A stretch of 64,000 nt of DNA from Mesostigma viride (lineage: Eukaryota > Streptophyta > Mesostigmatophyceae > Mesostigmatales > Mesostigmataceae). The stretch spans positions 1,956,564-2,020,563 of the forward strand of contig RPFO01000296.1 in the NCBI GenBank assembly GCA_009746045.1. The letters run 5' to 3'. The first letter of the stretch is position 1, and each line of letters starts with the position of its first letter. The position numbers were made by a program, and so were the translations under genes. A model generated the notes under the pieces. It had not been told where the DNA came from. It made no database searches and saw nothing but the letters and a program-made list of their open reading frames with translations. This document shows, piece after piece, positions 7,471-16,500 of this stretch.

Positions 7471-10400
7471 TCAGCGAACGGGGCAGGCGCCGCTGAGACA
7501 GTCGGCGTCTAAATCGTCCGTGTCCGCGTGCATGATCCCGGCGTAGTCGACGGGTGCGAGACGCGAGCTGTATTTTCTGAAATCGGACTCCGACACCACC
7601 TCCTGGGGTAAGTAGCTGTATCCCAGGTCGGCCGCGTTCTTGGTGGGGTCCACTCTCAGCAGGAAGGAGACGCCCACGTAGGAGTCCCAGTTGTTTTCTA
7701 GCCAGTTCAGGATCGCGGGGATCTCGGTCGGGTCGTAGGACACCGTGCAGGAGACGTTCTGCTCGCAGTAGTTATCCATGAGACTCCTGTACCTCTCCAA
7801 TTGCTCGATGGCCGTCTCCGTGTTGACCTCCACGTCCTCGGCCGACCCGTCTTTGCGAGTGACCGTCATCTTGGTGAACGGCACCGTGCAGAACTCCACG
7901 GGGAACGTGACCAGCACCGAGTCGGACTCGAAGGGTTTGTCGACGACCTTGTAGTTGGCCTTCTTGAATCGCTCGACCAGCGGGTCGTGCTTGGAGTAGG
8001 TGATGTTGTTGAAGATGTACCTCCCCAGCGGCTTGTGAACTCCCTCCGGCACCTCCCCCCACTGCTTCGTGCTCATGATCTTGGACAGGGTGCCGCTTGG
8101 CTTGATGCACGTGACGTTCTTGGGCAGGGGCTTTCCCAGTTCCTTGGCCATCTGGTAGGCGGAGGACACGGCCACGTTCTTCATTCTGCGGAAGTCGTAC
8201 GGGTGCAGGTCCGGCCTGGCCACGATGCCCGTCAGGCCCACCCCGCACAGGTGCAGGAACTCGTTATTGAGATGCCATGCCTCTTGCAGGATCTCGTCCC
8301 TTAAGTCAACGAGCGTCTGGCGGTAGTTCATGCGGCTGGCCAGGAATAGCGCTCGCTCCAGCCCCGCCTTGTTGCCCTCTTGGAACGCGGCCAGATTCAC
8401 TTCGGTTAAATTGCAGAAGGACTTGTTGCCGAGGAGGATCTCGCTGCATGTGTGTGGAAGGGAGGGGGGGGCACGTAATATAATTGTCTATATAAAGTAA
8501 GCGCTAGGGCGGGGCGGTGCACGCGGGGGGCGGCGCTTAGGCTTCCTAGTCGAAGCGGGGCGTCTAGAAACAACGCGTCTTTGTCTGTGCCTCTGAGCGT
8601 GACCCGTTGTCGCCGTGACATACTGCAGCTGCGGCCCCGTCCTATCTATGACCGTATACCTCGCTCGCGACCCCGGACCGCCTCCTCCGTCGTCATCATC
8701 GCCACCCTCGTCACCACCCCCTCCGTTGTCTATGTCGTCATCTTCGCCGTCTATGTATTCGTCCGGGCCAGAGCGGCGACCCCTGGGCTTCTTTGGTTTC
8801 GCCTTCGCCCTCTTCTTCCTGCGCTCTTCCTTTGCCTTCCAGACCCGGTCATCGCTGGTGTCTCTACCCGCGTCGTATTCTACTTCGGAATCCCCCCCGT
8901 CGCCGTCGTTACTTTCGTTATAGAAATTGGCGGCCTTCCTAGTAGCGCCCCGTCGAGGCCTTTCAGACTTGTCCAGGGCCGTCCACAATTCCAACGCCCG
9001 TTTATTGAATTCCTTCACTAGAGCCTTGGTAAGCGCCGTCCTCCCAGCACCGACGGACTTGAGGACGGAGAACAGGAAGCGCATCACCCTGAAGACGATC
9101 ACGCCACCGTCCCCTCTCCCCCCGATGTTCACGCCCACAGGTTGCATCCCAGGCTTCCTCACGACGACTTCACCACGCGTCGTCAAAAATACGGAAGCGA
9201 GAGAGCCGTCCGCGTGTAATGCGATTTCGATCCCTCGGAAGGGGAACAGACTATTCCCGCTATTCCCGAACCCGGACGGGTTTGGTGTCGAATGCAAGGT
9301 CTGGAGGAGGAGTTTTGACGCGTTGAATAGGTCTATGAGCTCACGACCACGCTGTTTTCTAGTGACTGTCGCGGGCACGGTCGCGGTCCTTTTTGCAGGC
9401 GGTCTCTTTGCATTCGGTTTTCTGCCTTTCCCAGGAGCCATGAGCCGAGTATACCTAAGCGCATATATAATAATAGGATGGCGAATAATAGGAGCAAATG
9501 ACATTGGTTCACATGGTGAAAAGCCTTTCCCACTGACCAACATGGATTGCAGCCTCGACACCAGGGCGCGCGCTTGACTGCCGATCCCAGGTTGAACAGC
9601 CCCGGCTCGGAGCCGCCCGAGTCGAGCATGATGGCGAAGATCTCCTCCAGCTGCTGCCTGGTGGGCCGCTTGCGGAAGATTAGGCTGTTGTTGGACTGCT
9701 GGCGGTGGGCGTGCGAGACCCACCACGCCTTCTTGGCGGACGCGAACTCCTTCCACTCGGGGTCGCCGTAGTCCATGAGCGCGATCTCGGCGGACCGGCG
9801 AGTGCTCAACATGGTGCCGAGGTGGTTGACCACGTCGAGGATGTCCATCTTGGTGAGCAGCTGGTCGGCGCGCATGGAGAGAATCCTGGCGATGGCCTCG
9901 AACGCCCTGGAGATGTTCTCGTCGCCGGAACTCTGCGCAGGTGAAGGAGCGGCGACAAGACACGTTTCGAGCGCAAAATGACATTATGTACCCGTGACTC
10001 GCGAACATTGTTCACTTCCGAGCGACCTGTTTCTTGTGGGCTTTAAGCCCCCGTGACCGTTTACAGCCCGCGTTGCGCATCTTTTTATCCCTCGCCCTGT
10101 ACTTGTGAAGGAGATCGCCGGGGAGCAGATAGAGCCCGTACTGTCGCACCTGGCCGAACCGCACGCAGGTCCTAGCGTTGCCCCACTGCTTCCCCGCGGG
10201 GCGCCTGCCGATTCCGCAGTAGTTCCTGGCTCGCACAATCTCTTCGTCCTTCGAGAGTTTGAATGGCATGTTAGTATTCTTACCAATGGCAGATAAATTT
10301 TATCCTCTAGCGAGCAATACAAGTAGCAGCCAATCACTCACCAGCCAGCCATATCCCTTGAGACGCTCTCCTGGTGGCCTCATCTCGCTGAAGTCGAGCA

Positions 10401-11743
10401 CGAGGTGGTTTGCCGGATACTTCCCAGCCAGCAGCTTGCCGACCGCCTTGGCCCACGCGACGGCCGAGTCCCCCACGCTGATCCGCCAGGTCTTGGAAAT
10501 GGGCTCCCATGTCTCCTGGTTCGACTCCCTCCCTCCACTAGCGACCCTCGCGGACCGGATGACGGTTATGTCGGGGATGGCCTGCGCGAACCCGTTAAGC
10601 GTGCCGGTCACTGGCACGAACCCGACCCTGCAGCAGACGCGTGATGTGCGTTTGATCGGGTGTTTTTGTGTTCCGTTATTAACGAGGATGGACGCATCGA
10701 AAGAGGATTGGAGGGCGAGTATGGACGCGAGACATAAGAATGAAGTCATGTCAGCTGACGATCTCGCTGACGAGTGTCTAATAAAGGTGTATTTCGCAAA
10801 CAAGATTCGCCAGGATCGCTGCAAAAACCTTGAGGTCGATCCTGACTTGTTGGAATACGCGATCCGCACCGGGTCTGTGCTGGGACGAGCCTACCGCCCC
10901 CGTTCAGACTTCATTCGTATGGGTCCGGTCGTCGTTGGATGCGATCACGGATGCTTTCATGGCGACAACTCTCACGGTCAAGGGGCCAATACGTGTGGCG
11001 CCAATTGTACCGATAATTCATACACCGGCAAACACAGAAACAAGGATATCCTGAGTACGTGCAAGCGACAGATAGATAACAGCGATGTCGTGATCGCGAC
11101 CATCAACAAGGAGGCGGACTGTCACGGAACCTTGATGGAGATCGGGTATGCTCACGGACGCGGCATCCCCGTGCTGGTAATGTTCGATCCAGAAATGAGC
11201 GAGGAGGCGAGACGAGAATTTTGGTTTGCGGCTCAAATGTCACAGTCTCGGCCTCTCCCGTACCACCACCGGTACATTTTTCGTCACGTGAAAGAGCTGT
11301 CGCCGTTCTTGGATTACAAGCAATACCGGAATTACATCAAATCCCTCCTCAAATATAGATGCGACTCACCCGCACCCCTGGAGTAGCAGCCACAGGACGT
11401 CCACCACGTCGTACACGGTCTCCACCTCGGTGAAGCTGCAGTTGAACATGCACGACTCCCTCCGCCTGCTCAGCTCGGTGCCGCCGAGGAAGAGCGTCCT
11501 CCCCGCCGGCGCGATCCTCCTGTTGAGGACGTGATGGTGCAGCTCGGAGAGCTCGTCCATCTCGATCGAGTTGAGCGGCTGCCCCTTCGCCCGGACCCAG
11601 AGCCACCGCTGGTGGGACACCACCCTGTCCACCACGTTGGACCAGGTCTCCAGCTTGCCGTTGCCGTCGAGGGGGCGATGGTAGGTTCTCAGTTCTATGG
11701 CCATCGCCCTGTCGGTCGGCGTCGTTGCGGCGGAGGCCATCAT
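7471..11743 (-). CDS. Class II (adenosylcobalamin-dependent) ribonucleotide reductase, four exons
   Basis: Exons at 11743-11370, 10627-10342, 9932-9538 and 8443-7471 join in frame to 675 codons plus stop, close to the monomeric B12-dependent ribonucleoside-triphosphate reductases (about 740). Family signatures cross every junction: GGTELSRRRESCMFNCSF (exon 1), LLLQGCG|VGFVPVTGTLNG (1/2), LKGYGWL|SSGDENISRAF (2/3), CNPC|CEILLGNKSFCNL (3/4). By analogy with the Lactobacillus enzyme, Cys351 (in NPC) would be the radical cysteine, Glu353 the catalytic acid, Cys102 and Cys362 the redox pair, and Cys667/Cys672 the C-terminal shuttle. The ATG at 11743 is chosen because the homologous part starts soon after (RTYHRP); an upstream in-frame ATG at 11842 would add 33 residues. 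It makes dNTPs from NTPs. Splicing is inferred, not observed. Confidence 0.92.
8444..9537 (-). other. Intron 3 of the reductase gene (1094 nt)
   Basis: The 5' splice site reads TTG|GTCAGT and the 3' end has a pyrimidine-rich tract (CCCCCCCTCCCTTCC) before CACATGCAG. Removal restores NPC-Cys-Glu in frame, splitting the codon right after the radical cysteine. The intron contains a complete ORF (8488-9441) on the same strand with its own TATA-like box. Confidence 0.85.
8488..9441 (-). CDS. Basic intron-nested protein of unknown function
   Basis: This 317-residue protein lies wholly inside intron 3 of the reductase gene and on the same strand. Residues 1-30 are Lys/Arg/Pro/Ala-rich, like a histone H1 tail; the centre (about 60-150) has a possible folded domain with GGRGDGGVIVFRV; an acidic Asp/Gly-rich stretch (DGEDDDIDNGGGGDEGGDDDD) follows; the C-terminus is again very basic. 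A TATATA box about 25 bases before the ATG suggests its own promoter. It has no homing-endonuclease motif that I can see. Nucleic-acid binding is a guess from charge. Confidence 0.7.
   Translation of the reverse strand: MAPGKGRKPNAKRPPAKRTATVPATVTRKQRGRELIDLFNASKLLLQTLHSTPNPSGFGNSGNSLFPFRGIEIALHADGSLASVFLTTRGEVVVRKPGMQPVGVNIGGRGDGGVIVFRVMRFLFSVLKSVGAGRTALTKALVKEFNKRALELWTALDKSERPRRGATRKAANFYNESNDGDGGDSEVEYDAGRDTSDDRVWKAKEERRKKRAKAKPKKPRGRRSGPDEYIDGEDDDIDNGGGGDEGGDDDDGGGGPGSRARYTVIDRTGPQLQYVTATTGHAQRHRQRRVVSRRPASTRKPKRRPPRAPPRPSAYFI
9933..10341 (-). other. Intron 2 of the reductase gene (409 nt)
   Basis: The 5' splice site is CTG|GTGAGT and the 3' end is TCCTTCACCTGCGCAG. Joining gives GYGWL followed by SSGDENIS, in phase 0. 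An 85-residue ORF (10012-10269) lies within it on the same strand. Confidence 0.88.
10012..10269 (-). CDS. Small basic intron-nested protein
   Basis: An 85-residue frame with an ATG start lies within intron 2 of the reductase gene, same strand. It is very basic, with an NYCGIGRRPAGKQWGNART segment and a Lys/Arg-rich tail. AT-rich sequence (GGATAAAATTTATC) lies upstream and could be a promoter. No known endonuclease motif is seen. It may be a small DNA-binding protein or remnant of a mobile-intron protein. Confidence 0.5.
   Translation of the reverse strand: MPFKLSKDEEIVRARNYCGIGRRPAGKQWGNARTCVRFGQVRQYGLYLLPGDLLHKYRARDKKMRNAGCKRSRGLKAHKKQVARK
10628..11369 (-). other. Intron 1 of the reductase gene (742 nt)
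   Basis: The 5' splice site is GCGG|GTGAGT and the 3' end is ACGCGTCTGCTGCAG. Splicing joins LLLQGCG to VGFVPVTGTLNG in phase 2. Nearly the whole intron is occupied by an ORF on the opposite strand (10688-11386). Confidence 0.88.
10688..11386 (+). CDS. Nucleoside 2-deoxyribosyltransferase-like protein, antisense inside reductase intron 1
   Basis: From ATG 10688 this codes for 232 residues. The central part has NSDVVIATINKEADCHGTLMEIGYAHGRGIPVLV split over two strands and a helix: a Rossmann-like core with an invariant Gly-Thr-x-x-Glu-x-Gly-x-Ala, matching nucleoside 2-deoxyribosyltransferases (base exchange on deoxynucleosides) and related SLOG/TIR-like folds. Glu in LMEIGYA would be the nucleophile in that family. 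The last 17 bases run past the reductase 5' splice site into exon 1 on the opposite strand. It is therefore a nucleotide-metabolism-type gene nested head-on in a nucleotide-metabolism gene. A signalling or NAD-cleaving role cannot be excluded. Confidence 0.72.
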   Translation: MDASKEDWRASMDARHKNEVMSADDLADECLIKVYFANKIRQDRCKNLEVDPDLLEYAIRTGSVLGRAYRPRSDFIRMGPVVVGCDHGCFHGDNSHGQGANTCGANCTDNSYTGKHRNKDILSTCKRQIDNSDVVIATINKEADCHGTLMEIGYAHGRGIPVLVMFDPEMSEEARREFWFAAQMSQSRPLPYHHRYIFRHVKELSPFLDYKQYRNYIKSLLKYRCDSPAPLE

Positions 11744-11840
11744 GTGTCTGGCGACGTTGCATATCTTGTGACGCAGATTATCGCCGCTCGCTAAGCACAC
11801 ACGAGCGCTAAATATTTTCTGTAGATGTAAGTATAACTCC

Positions 11841-12092
11841 ATGGTTCACGTTCACGTCGGTCCCATCGCGATCTGCGCGATCTCCGCCTTCATCCTGTTC
11901 CACACGTCCACGAGCATCTGCGCACTCCGCAAGGACGGGTTCAAGTGCAAGACGAACCCCCCCGATTGGAAGTGTTTCTGGACCAAGTGGGGCGTCATGA
12001 TACTGGGCATCGGCGGGGCGAGCTTCCTGTTGTATAAGGCGCATATAGAGGAGGCGGCTCTGAAGGGCGGTTTCCGCGGCGTGCTGGCCTGA
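11841..12092 (+). CDS. Small membrane protein, two TM segments
   Basis: The 83-residue protein has a hydrophobic N-terminal helix (IAICAISAFILFH), a Cys-rich loop (four Cys) and a second helix (WGVMILGIGGASFLLY). Likely a small virion or host-membrane protein. It is divergent from the reductase gene; short spacing to the next plus-strand gene (about 40 bases) suggests co-ordinated expression. Confidence 0.7.
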   Translation: MVHVHVGPIAICAISAFILFHTSTSICALRKDGFKCKTNPPDWKCFWTKWGVMILGIGGASFLLYKAHIEEAALKGGFRGVLA

Positions 12093-12133
12093 GTGCATAA
12101 AAAATGACGCGTTTATAGGTATACGCAAACGAT

Positions 12134-12481
12134 ATGGACCGGTCGACGTTGCAGGTGCTGTTGCCCGTGGTCCCGCAGATAGCGCTGTTGCTGATCCTGA
12201 TATTCATAATACTGCGCCTGAAATCGTCGGTGTCTGACTCGCTCGCGTCCCTGTGGTGTTTCTTAACGTTGCGTCCAGGCGACAAAGACTGCAAGGAGAA
12301 GGCCGCGGCCAACGTCAACAAAGCGTTCGGGGGCACCGCCGGTGCGTTGGCGGCAGGCGCGATCGGGGCGCTAGGGGTCAGGCGATTGATGCAGCGACGC
12401 CAGCACCCGATCGTGATAGAGGGACCTCACCGGCCCTACTCGGAGTCGCAATGGAGACAGCGCTATCGGGGCAGAATTTAA
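12134..12481 (+). CDS. Small membrane protein
   Basis: This 115-residue protein has an N-terminal transmembrane helix (VVPQIALLLILIFIILRL, about 13-30) and a weaker Ala/Gly-rich helix (GGTAGALAAGAIGALGV, about 68-84), then a basic tail. Family unknown; it resembles its upstream neighbour in layout only. Confidence 0.7.
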   Translation: MDRSTLQVLLPVVPQIALLLILIFIILRLKSSVSDSLASLWCFLTLRPGDKDCKEKAAANVNKAFGGTAGALAAGAIGALGVRRLMQRRQHPIVIEGPHRPYSESQWRQRYRGRI

Positions 12482-12497
12482 AACACATTTATTGAGT

Positions 12498-12818
12498 TCA
12501 TTCAATGTCCTTTTTATTAATAAATGTACGGTTTACGCCAACAATAAGAGTCTTGAACACGAATTGCATCGTTTTGTACATCATGACCCATAGTAGGACA
12601 GTTTTCAAAAGAACGTGCACGCTCTCGAATCGGTCGTCGATGACCTCGTCGCAGTAGTCGGGCCGCTCTTTCCACAGCTCGGATGACGTGGAGGTCATTT
12701 GAGCGCAGATGTCGTGCTTCTCCATGTTCATCCAGAACCCCAAGTCCCCGAAGTGCGGACCCTTCAAGAACAGGTCCTTCAGGGGCTTCTTCACTAGGGC
12801 GTCGTACACGAACGCCAT
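12498..12818 (-). CDS. Small hypothetical protein with one TM segment
   Basis: The 106-residue protein has a C-terminal hydrophobic helix (VLLKTVLLWVMMYKTMQFVF, about 69-88) and an acidic central part. TATATA at 12834-12839 lies 16 bases before the ATG. A tail-anchored topology is possible. Family unknown. Confidence 0.7.
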   Translation of the reverse strand: MAFVYDALVKKPLKDLFLKGPHFGDLGFWMNMEKHDICAQMTSTSSELWKERPDYCDEVIDDRFESVHVLLKTVLLWVMMYKTMQFVFKTLIVGVNRTFINKKDIE

Positions 12819-12867
12819 GGCCCGCGTCTACGGTATATACAGTCGATTTTAAACGCATGCACTCGAT

Positions 12868-13419
12868 TCACTCGAACTTCACGACGAACCGCTGCCTGAC
12901 CTGCTTCACCTGCGGCCTGACTATGACGGCGAGGTCCGAGGCCTTGCACCGGTTGCGGCACTTCACCACCTTCCCCCCCCGGATGCGGACGTTCAGGACC
13001 TTGTCTTTGCACTTGGGCAGGTCGGACCTGATCATCTCGTGGTTCCCCCTGGCGTAGTCCACGACGCCGTTGAGGATGGCCCAGCGGAAGAAGTTCATTT
13101 GCCCGGGTGTGGTGGTGATCTCGCGCCCCCCCTCCGCTAGCTTGGTCTTCCTCCTCCGCGCGAAGGGGTCGAACATGCGCTTGGAGTAGAAGTCCAGCTG
13201 CTCGCGGTAGGACATGTACAGGTTGAAGGGGATGGAGCTGCCCTCGACGCAGTACTCGACCTTGTGCGTCTTCGCGTAGTTGGTGACGAGCCACTCGATC
13301 ACGCGCAGGGACAGCCCGGACGACTTCTTCTTTCCCTCCGGGTTGGCGAACTCGTACAGCGTCTCGAAGTTGTCCTTGTTGCCGTAGAAACGCTGCAGAG
13401 ATCGCTCCAGGAGGTCCAT
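12868..13419 (-). CDS. Conserved giant-virus protein, PBCV-1 A494R-like
   Basis: The 183-residue product shows, in order, LSLRVIEWLVTNYAK, FNLYMSYREQLDFYSKRMFDPF with a following RR, and QMNFFRWAILNGVVDY. This order of motifs (VTNYxK, SYxxQLxxYSKxxFDPFxRR, GQxNFFRWAI) is one I recognise from a widely conserved protein of large DNA viruses typified by PBCV-1 A494R, whose molecular role is not established. The C-terminal part has two Cys and many basic residues. Recognition is from memory; the motifs themselves are clear. Confidence 0.8.
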   Translation of the reverse strand: MDLLERSLQRFYGNKDNFETLYEFANPEGKKKSSGLSLRVIEWLVTNYAKTHKVEYCVEGSSIPFNLYMSYREQLDFYSKRMFDPFARRRKTKLAEGGREITTTPGQMNFFRWAILNGVVDYARGNHEMIRSDLPKCKDKVLNVRIRGGKVVKCRNRCKASDLAVIVRPQVKQVRQRFVVKFE

Positions 13420-13504
13420 CGCGTCCGGTGCAGTGTCGCGTCCCTGAGTATACTCTCAGAAATTAATTTCCGATGGTCCCGGTCGTCCGCCGGTGGACGC
13501 GTGG

Positions 13505-16500
13505 ATGGCAGAGGTGCGCGCGGACGGAGGAGATTATCTGCGCTTACTTTACTATGAACGCATGTTGACAGTACCGGTGCTTCAAAGCATGCTTATGAAG
13601 ACGGAATTGTCCATCATGAACGGCGTGAGCGCGCGGCAACAGGGCGCGGCGGCCACGGGGGCAGACGCGGAGTACTTGAGGGATCTGCCCGCGAACCTGA
13701 AGAAGTGGAAGTGGATCAAGCAGCAGATCGCGCAGGCCACGCAGAGGTACGGCCCCGGGAGCAACGAGGGCCAGGACAGCAATGCGCAAGGCGATGGTGA
13801 TGAGGGACGGTCGTCTAGAGCGGGATCTAGAAAGAAGGCCTCTGGATCATCCGGCGACGGCCGCGAAGACGCGGACGACACTGACGACTACGGTGGTGAT
13901 GTTCTGACGGAACAAGACAAACAATTGAGGAAAGAAGCCGAAGAAGCAATAAAGACTGCACTCGAATCTCTAGATGATTATGATCAAGAGACCCAGGACA
14001 AAATATTAGCGAACATACGATTCTTCAACGACAGGGAGATGAAGGAGCAACTAGAAGCGGACAAAGATAATATAGGTGTTCAGACATTAATAGCACAGTA
14101 CCCCACACAGTGGTTAAAGATCCTTCGCGACAGATCGATCGCCTATCATGGATTAGTCACGGGCGGACTAAACGCTGATTTGAATGATAGGTTAACAGAC
14201 CTGCGGCGCAGACACGATTTAGGTCCACATGATAAGACACAGCAACAAGATGATGTTGCTTTAGTACAGAGAGAGATTGAACGCGCTTTAGAAGATGCGG
14301 TGTTGTATGGCGGGAAATCCCCGCACATGATAGGTAAATTGCGCGATGAAGCGGGTTCAGGTTTGTATAGTTTAGATGAACTAAAGCAGTTGGTTAAGGA
14401 ATATACAGAAGGAAACTTTGTTCAAAAACCTTCTCCGTACCCCAACATCGATCCGCTGCATCCTATAGAAGCGCAGGAGTGGGAAGCAGCAGACGTGAAA
14501 AGACGTTTACCCACCGCTACAACCAAAACTGGCACAGAGTCCGGTACCGAGACCGGTGAAGAACAAAAGAGTGATCCTGTAGAAATAACACTTCACCCGC
14601 AAACATTAGAGGAAAGGCGTAGAGATTTAGCAATCGCGGAAGCGAAACTGGATGTTTTGAAGGCGTTGGATATGCCATTTGACACGGAATTGGAAACAAA
14701 ACTGCAAGCAGAGAGAGAAGAAATCAAGTTACTAGAGCGGAAGGAGATCGAGGATAAGGAAAACGCAATTGCAGCAAGCGCAGCAGAAAAAACAAAAGCA
14801 GAGGAGGAAAAACGTCGTAAAGAACAAGAAGCAGCGCAGAAAAAAAAAGAGGATATTGCGAGGTTCGAGGCCGAACAAAAACTGAAACAAGAGGTCCAAC
14901 TTGCACGCGACCAAGCAATTGCAGCAAGGATAGAGAAGCAAGGCCCTTATTATTACAAAGATGACGAACGAGAAGACGAGTTACGCGACATGAACCAAAT
15001 GTACAATAAATTTAAGGACCAGGGTGGTACAGTGACGTTTAAGAAAGCTGACATAAACAAAGAAATAGAGGGAAACCCTGACCGCGATCTGTTGATCGCC
15101 GCGCTTGATCAGTTGTTTCCAAAGGAGGATTGGGAACGTGAAGGAGTCCTTGAAACAAACAAACGTCCAAAGGCAGTCGGGGTTTATGTGAGACGCAAGA
15201 CGCCTAAGAACGGGGAACCAAATTACAGTTTTGTGGCATACGACGACATATCGACCCGAGTAAACCCATTCAATAAAGAAACAGAAATCGCATTATTGAA
15301 ACAGAGGGTAAAGGACAGAGCTCAACATGGGTGGCGAGATAACAAAAACATGGTAAATGAAGAACTCACCATAGAGCAAGTGCAAGGATTTTCCAGGCCC
15401 GCGAAAGACTTTAGTTATTCGGATGTGAGACAAACTAAGGGGTTTGAACAACATAAAAACGAGATCGAATCACTGGAACAGCAACTACAGTCGCTGCAAA
15501 CTTCAGACAACCGTTTGGACGTCTTGAAACAGGTGAGTGATCAAATCCCAGCAGTCGCTCCATTAGTAGAGGAATTTGCTAAGACCCTTTTATTGCCAGA
15601 TGATGAAAAAAAAAGAGAACAATTGAAAGACATAGAAAGTAGAATACTAGCACGTATACACCCTGTCTCCTCTCATAGATTAAACGCGAAAGGTGTTTTG
15701 CGCAACAACAACATCGCGGCCGACAATACCGGGCTCAATCCGTCTCGCGCGATAACTTCTGGTGACGACACTTCCACGAAGGATAGCAGCAGCGTGACGC
15801 GTGACAGGCCAAAACAATCAGTAAACGTGCCATCATTCCAACAAAAGTTTTTAGGTCTTGTAGGTCTTGATCCTGACTTACAGCGTCGTATTGACAAACT
15901 GGACCGGCCATCAAGCAAAACGTCACAGCCCGAAACATCCACAGCGGCGACGGCCACCGAGACGTCTACCCCCGCGCCTGTCTTGCAGGTGCAGCCAACC
16001 GCTGCGGTTAAGCAGGTACCTGACCAAGTCAAGACTAAGGCGCCCGAGAAGACGGCCGCGGAGAAGAGAAAGGAACACCTGAAGATGCAAATAGAGAACA
16101 TGGAGATGGTCAATCGCGTGATGAATTCCTTCGAGCAATTGCTGAAAAGTCACACGCGCACTAAGTTGGAGGAAGATGCACAGGAGAAAGTGCGCCAATT
16201 GACCGAGCACGTGGCCGCGCGGAAAGAAAAAGTGAAAGACATCACAACGCAAAATGAGGACCTCACAACCCAGCATGAAGAGAACTTCGAAGCGTTGCGA
16301 GCCAAAGAGGAAGAGATATCGAAAGTAAAAGACGAGTTGACAAAGCTACAAGAAACAGTCGACAAAACGACCGAGGATTACAAAAAAAATGTCGAAAAAT
16401 TGGAAGTACGACAGAAGGAACTGGTCGAAGAGATAAAAGGGCTAAATGTAAAGCTGGATCAAATTAGTAAAAAACAATACGAGGTGCTAGCCGCGTTGGA

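Noticed and set aside
9443-9535. Group I intron in the reductase
   Set aside because: I could not see P/Q/R/S core elements, and the donor and acceptor sites fit spliceosomal introns. Not excluded by computation.
7471-11743. Inteins in the reductase
   Set aside because: The inserted segments contain in-frame stops and separate ORFs, one on the other strand, and have no intein end motifs; the boundaries fit GT-AG introns.
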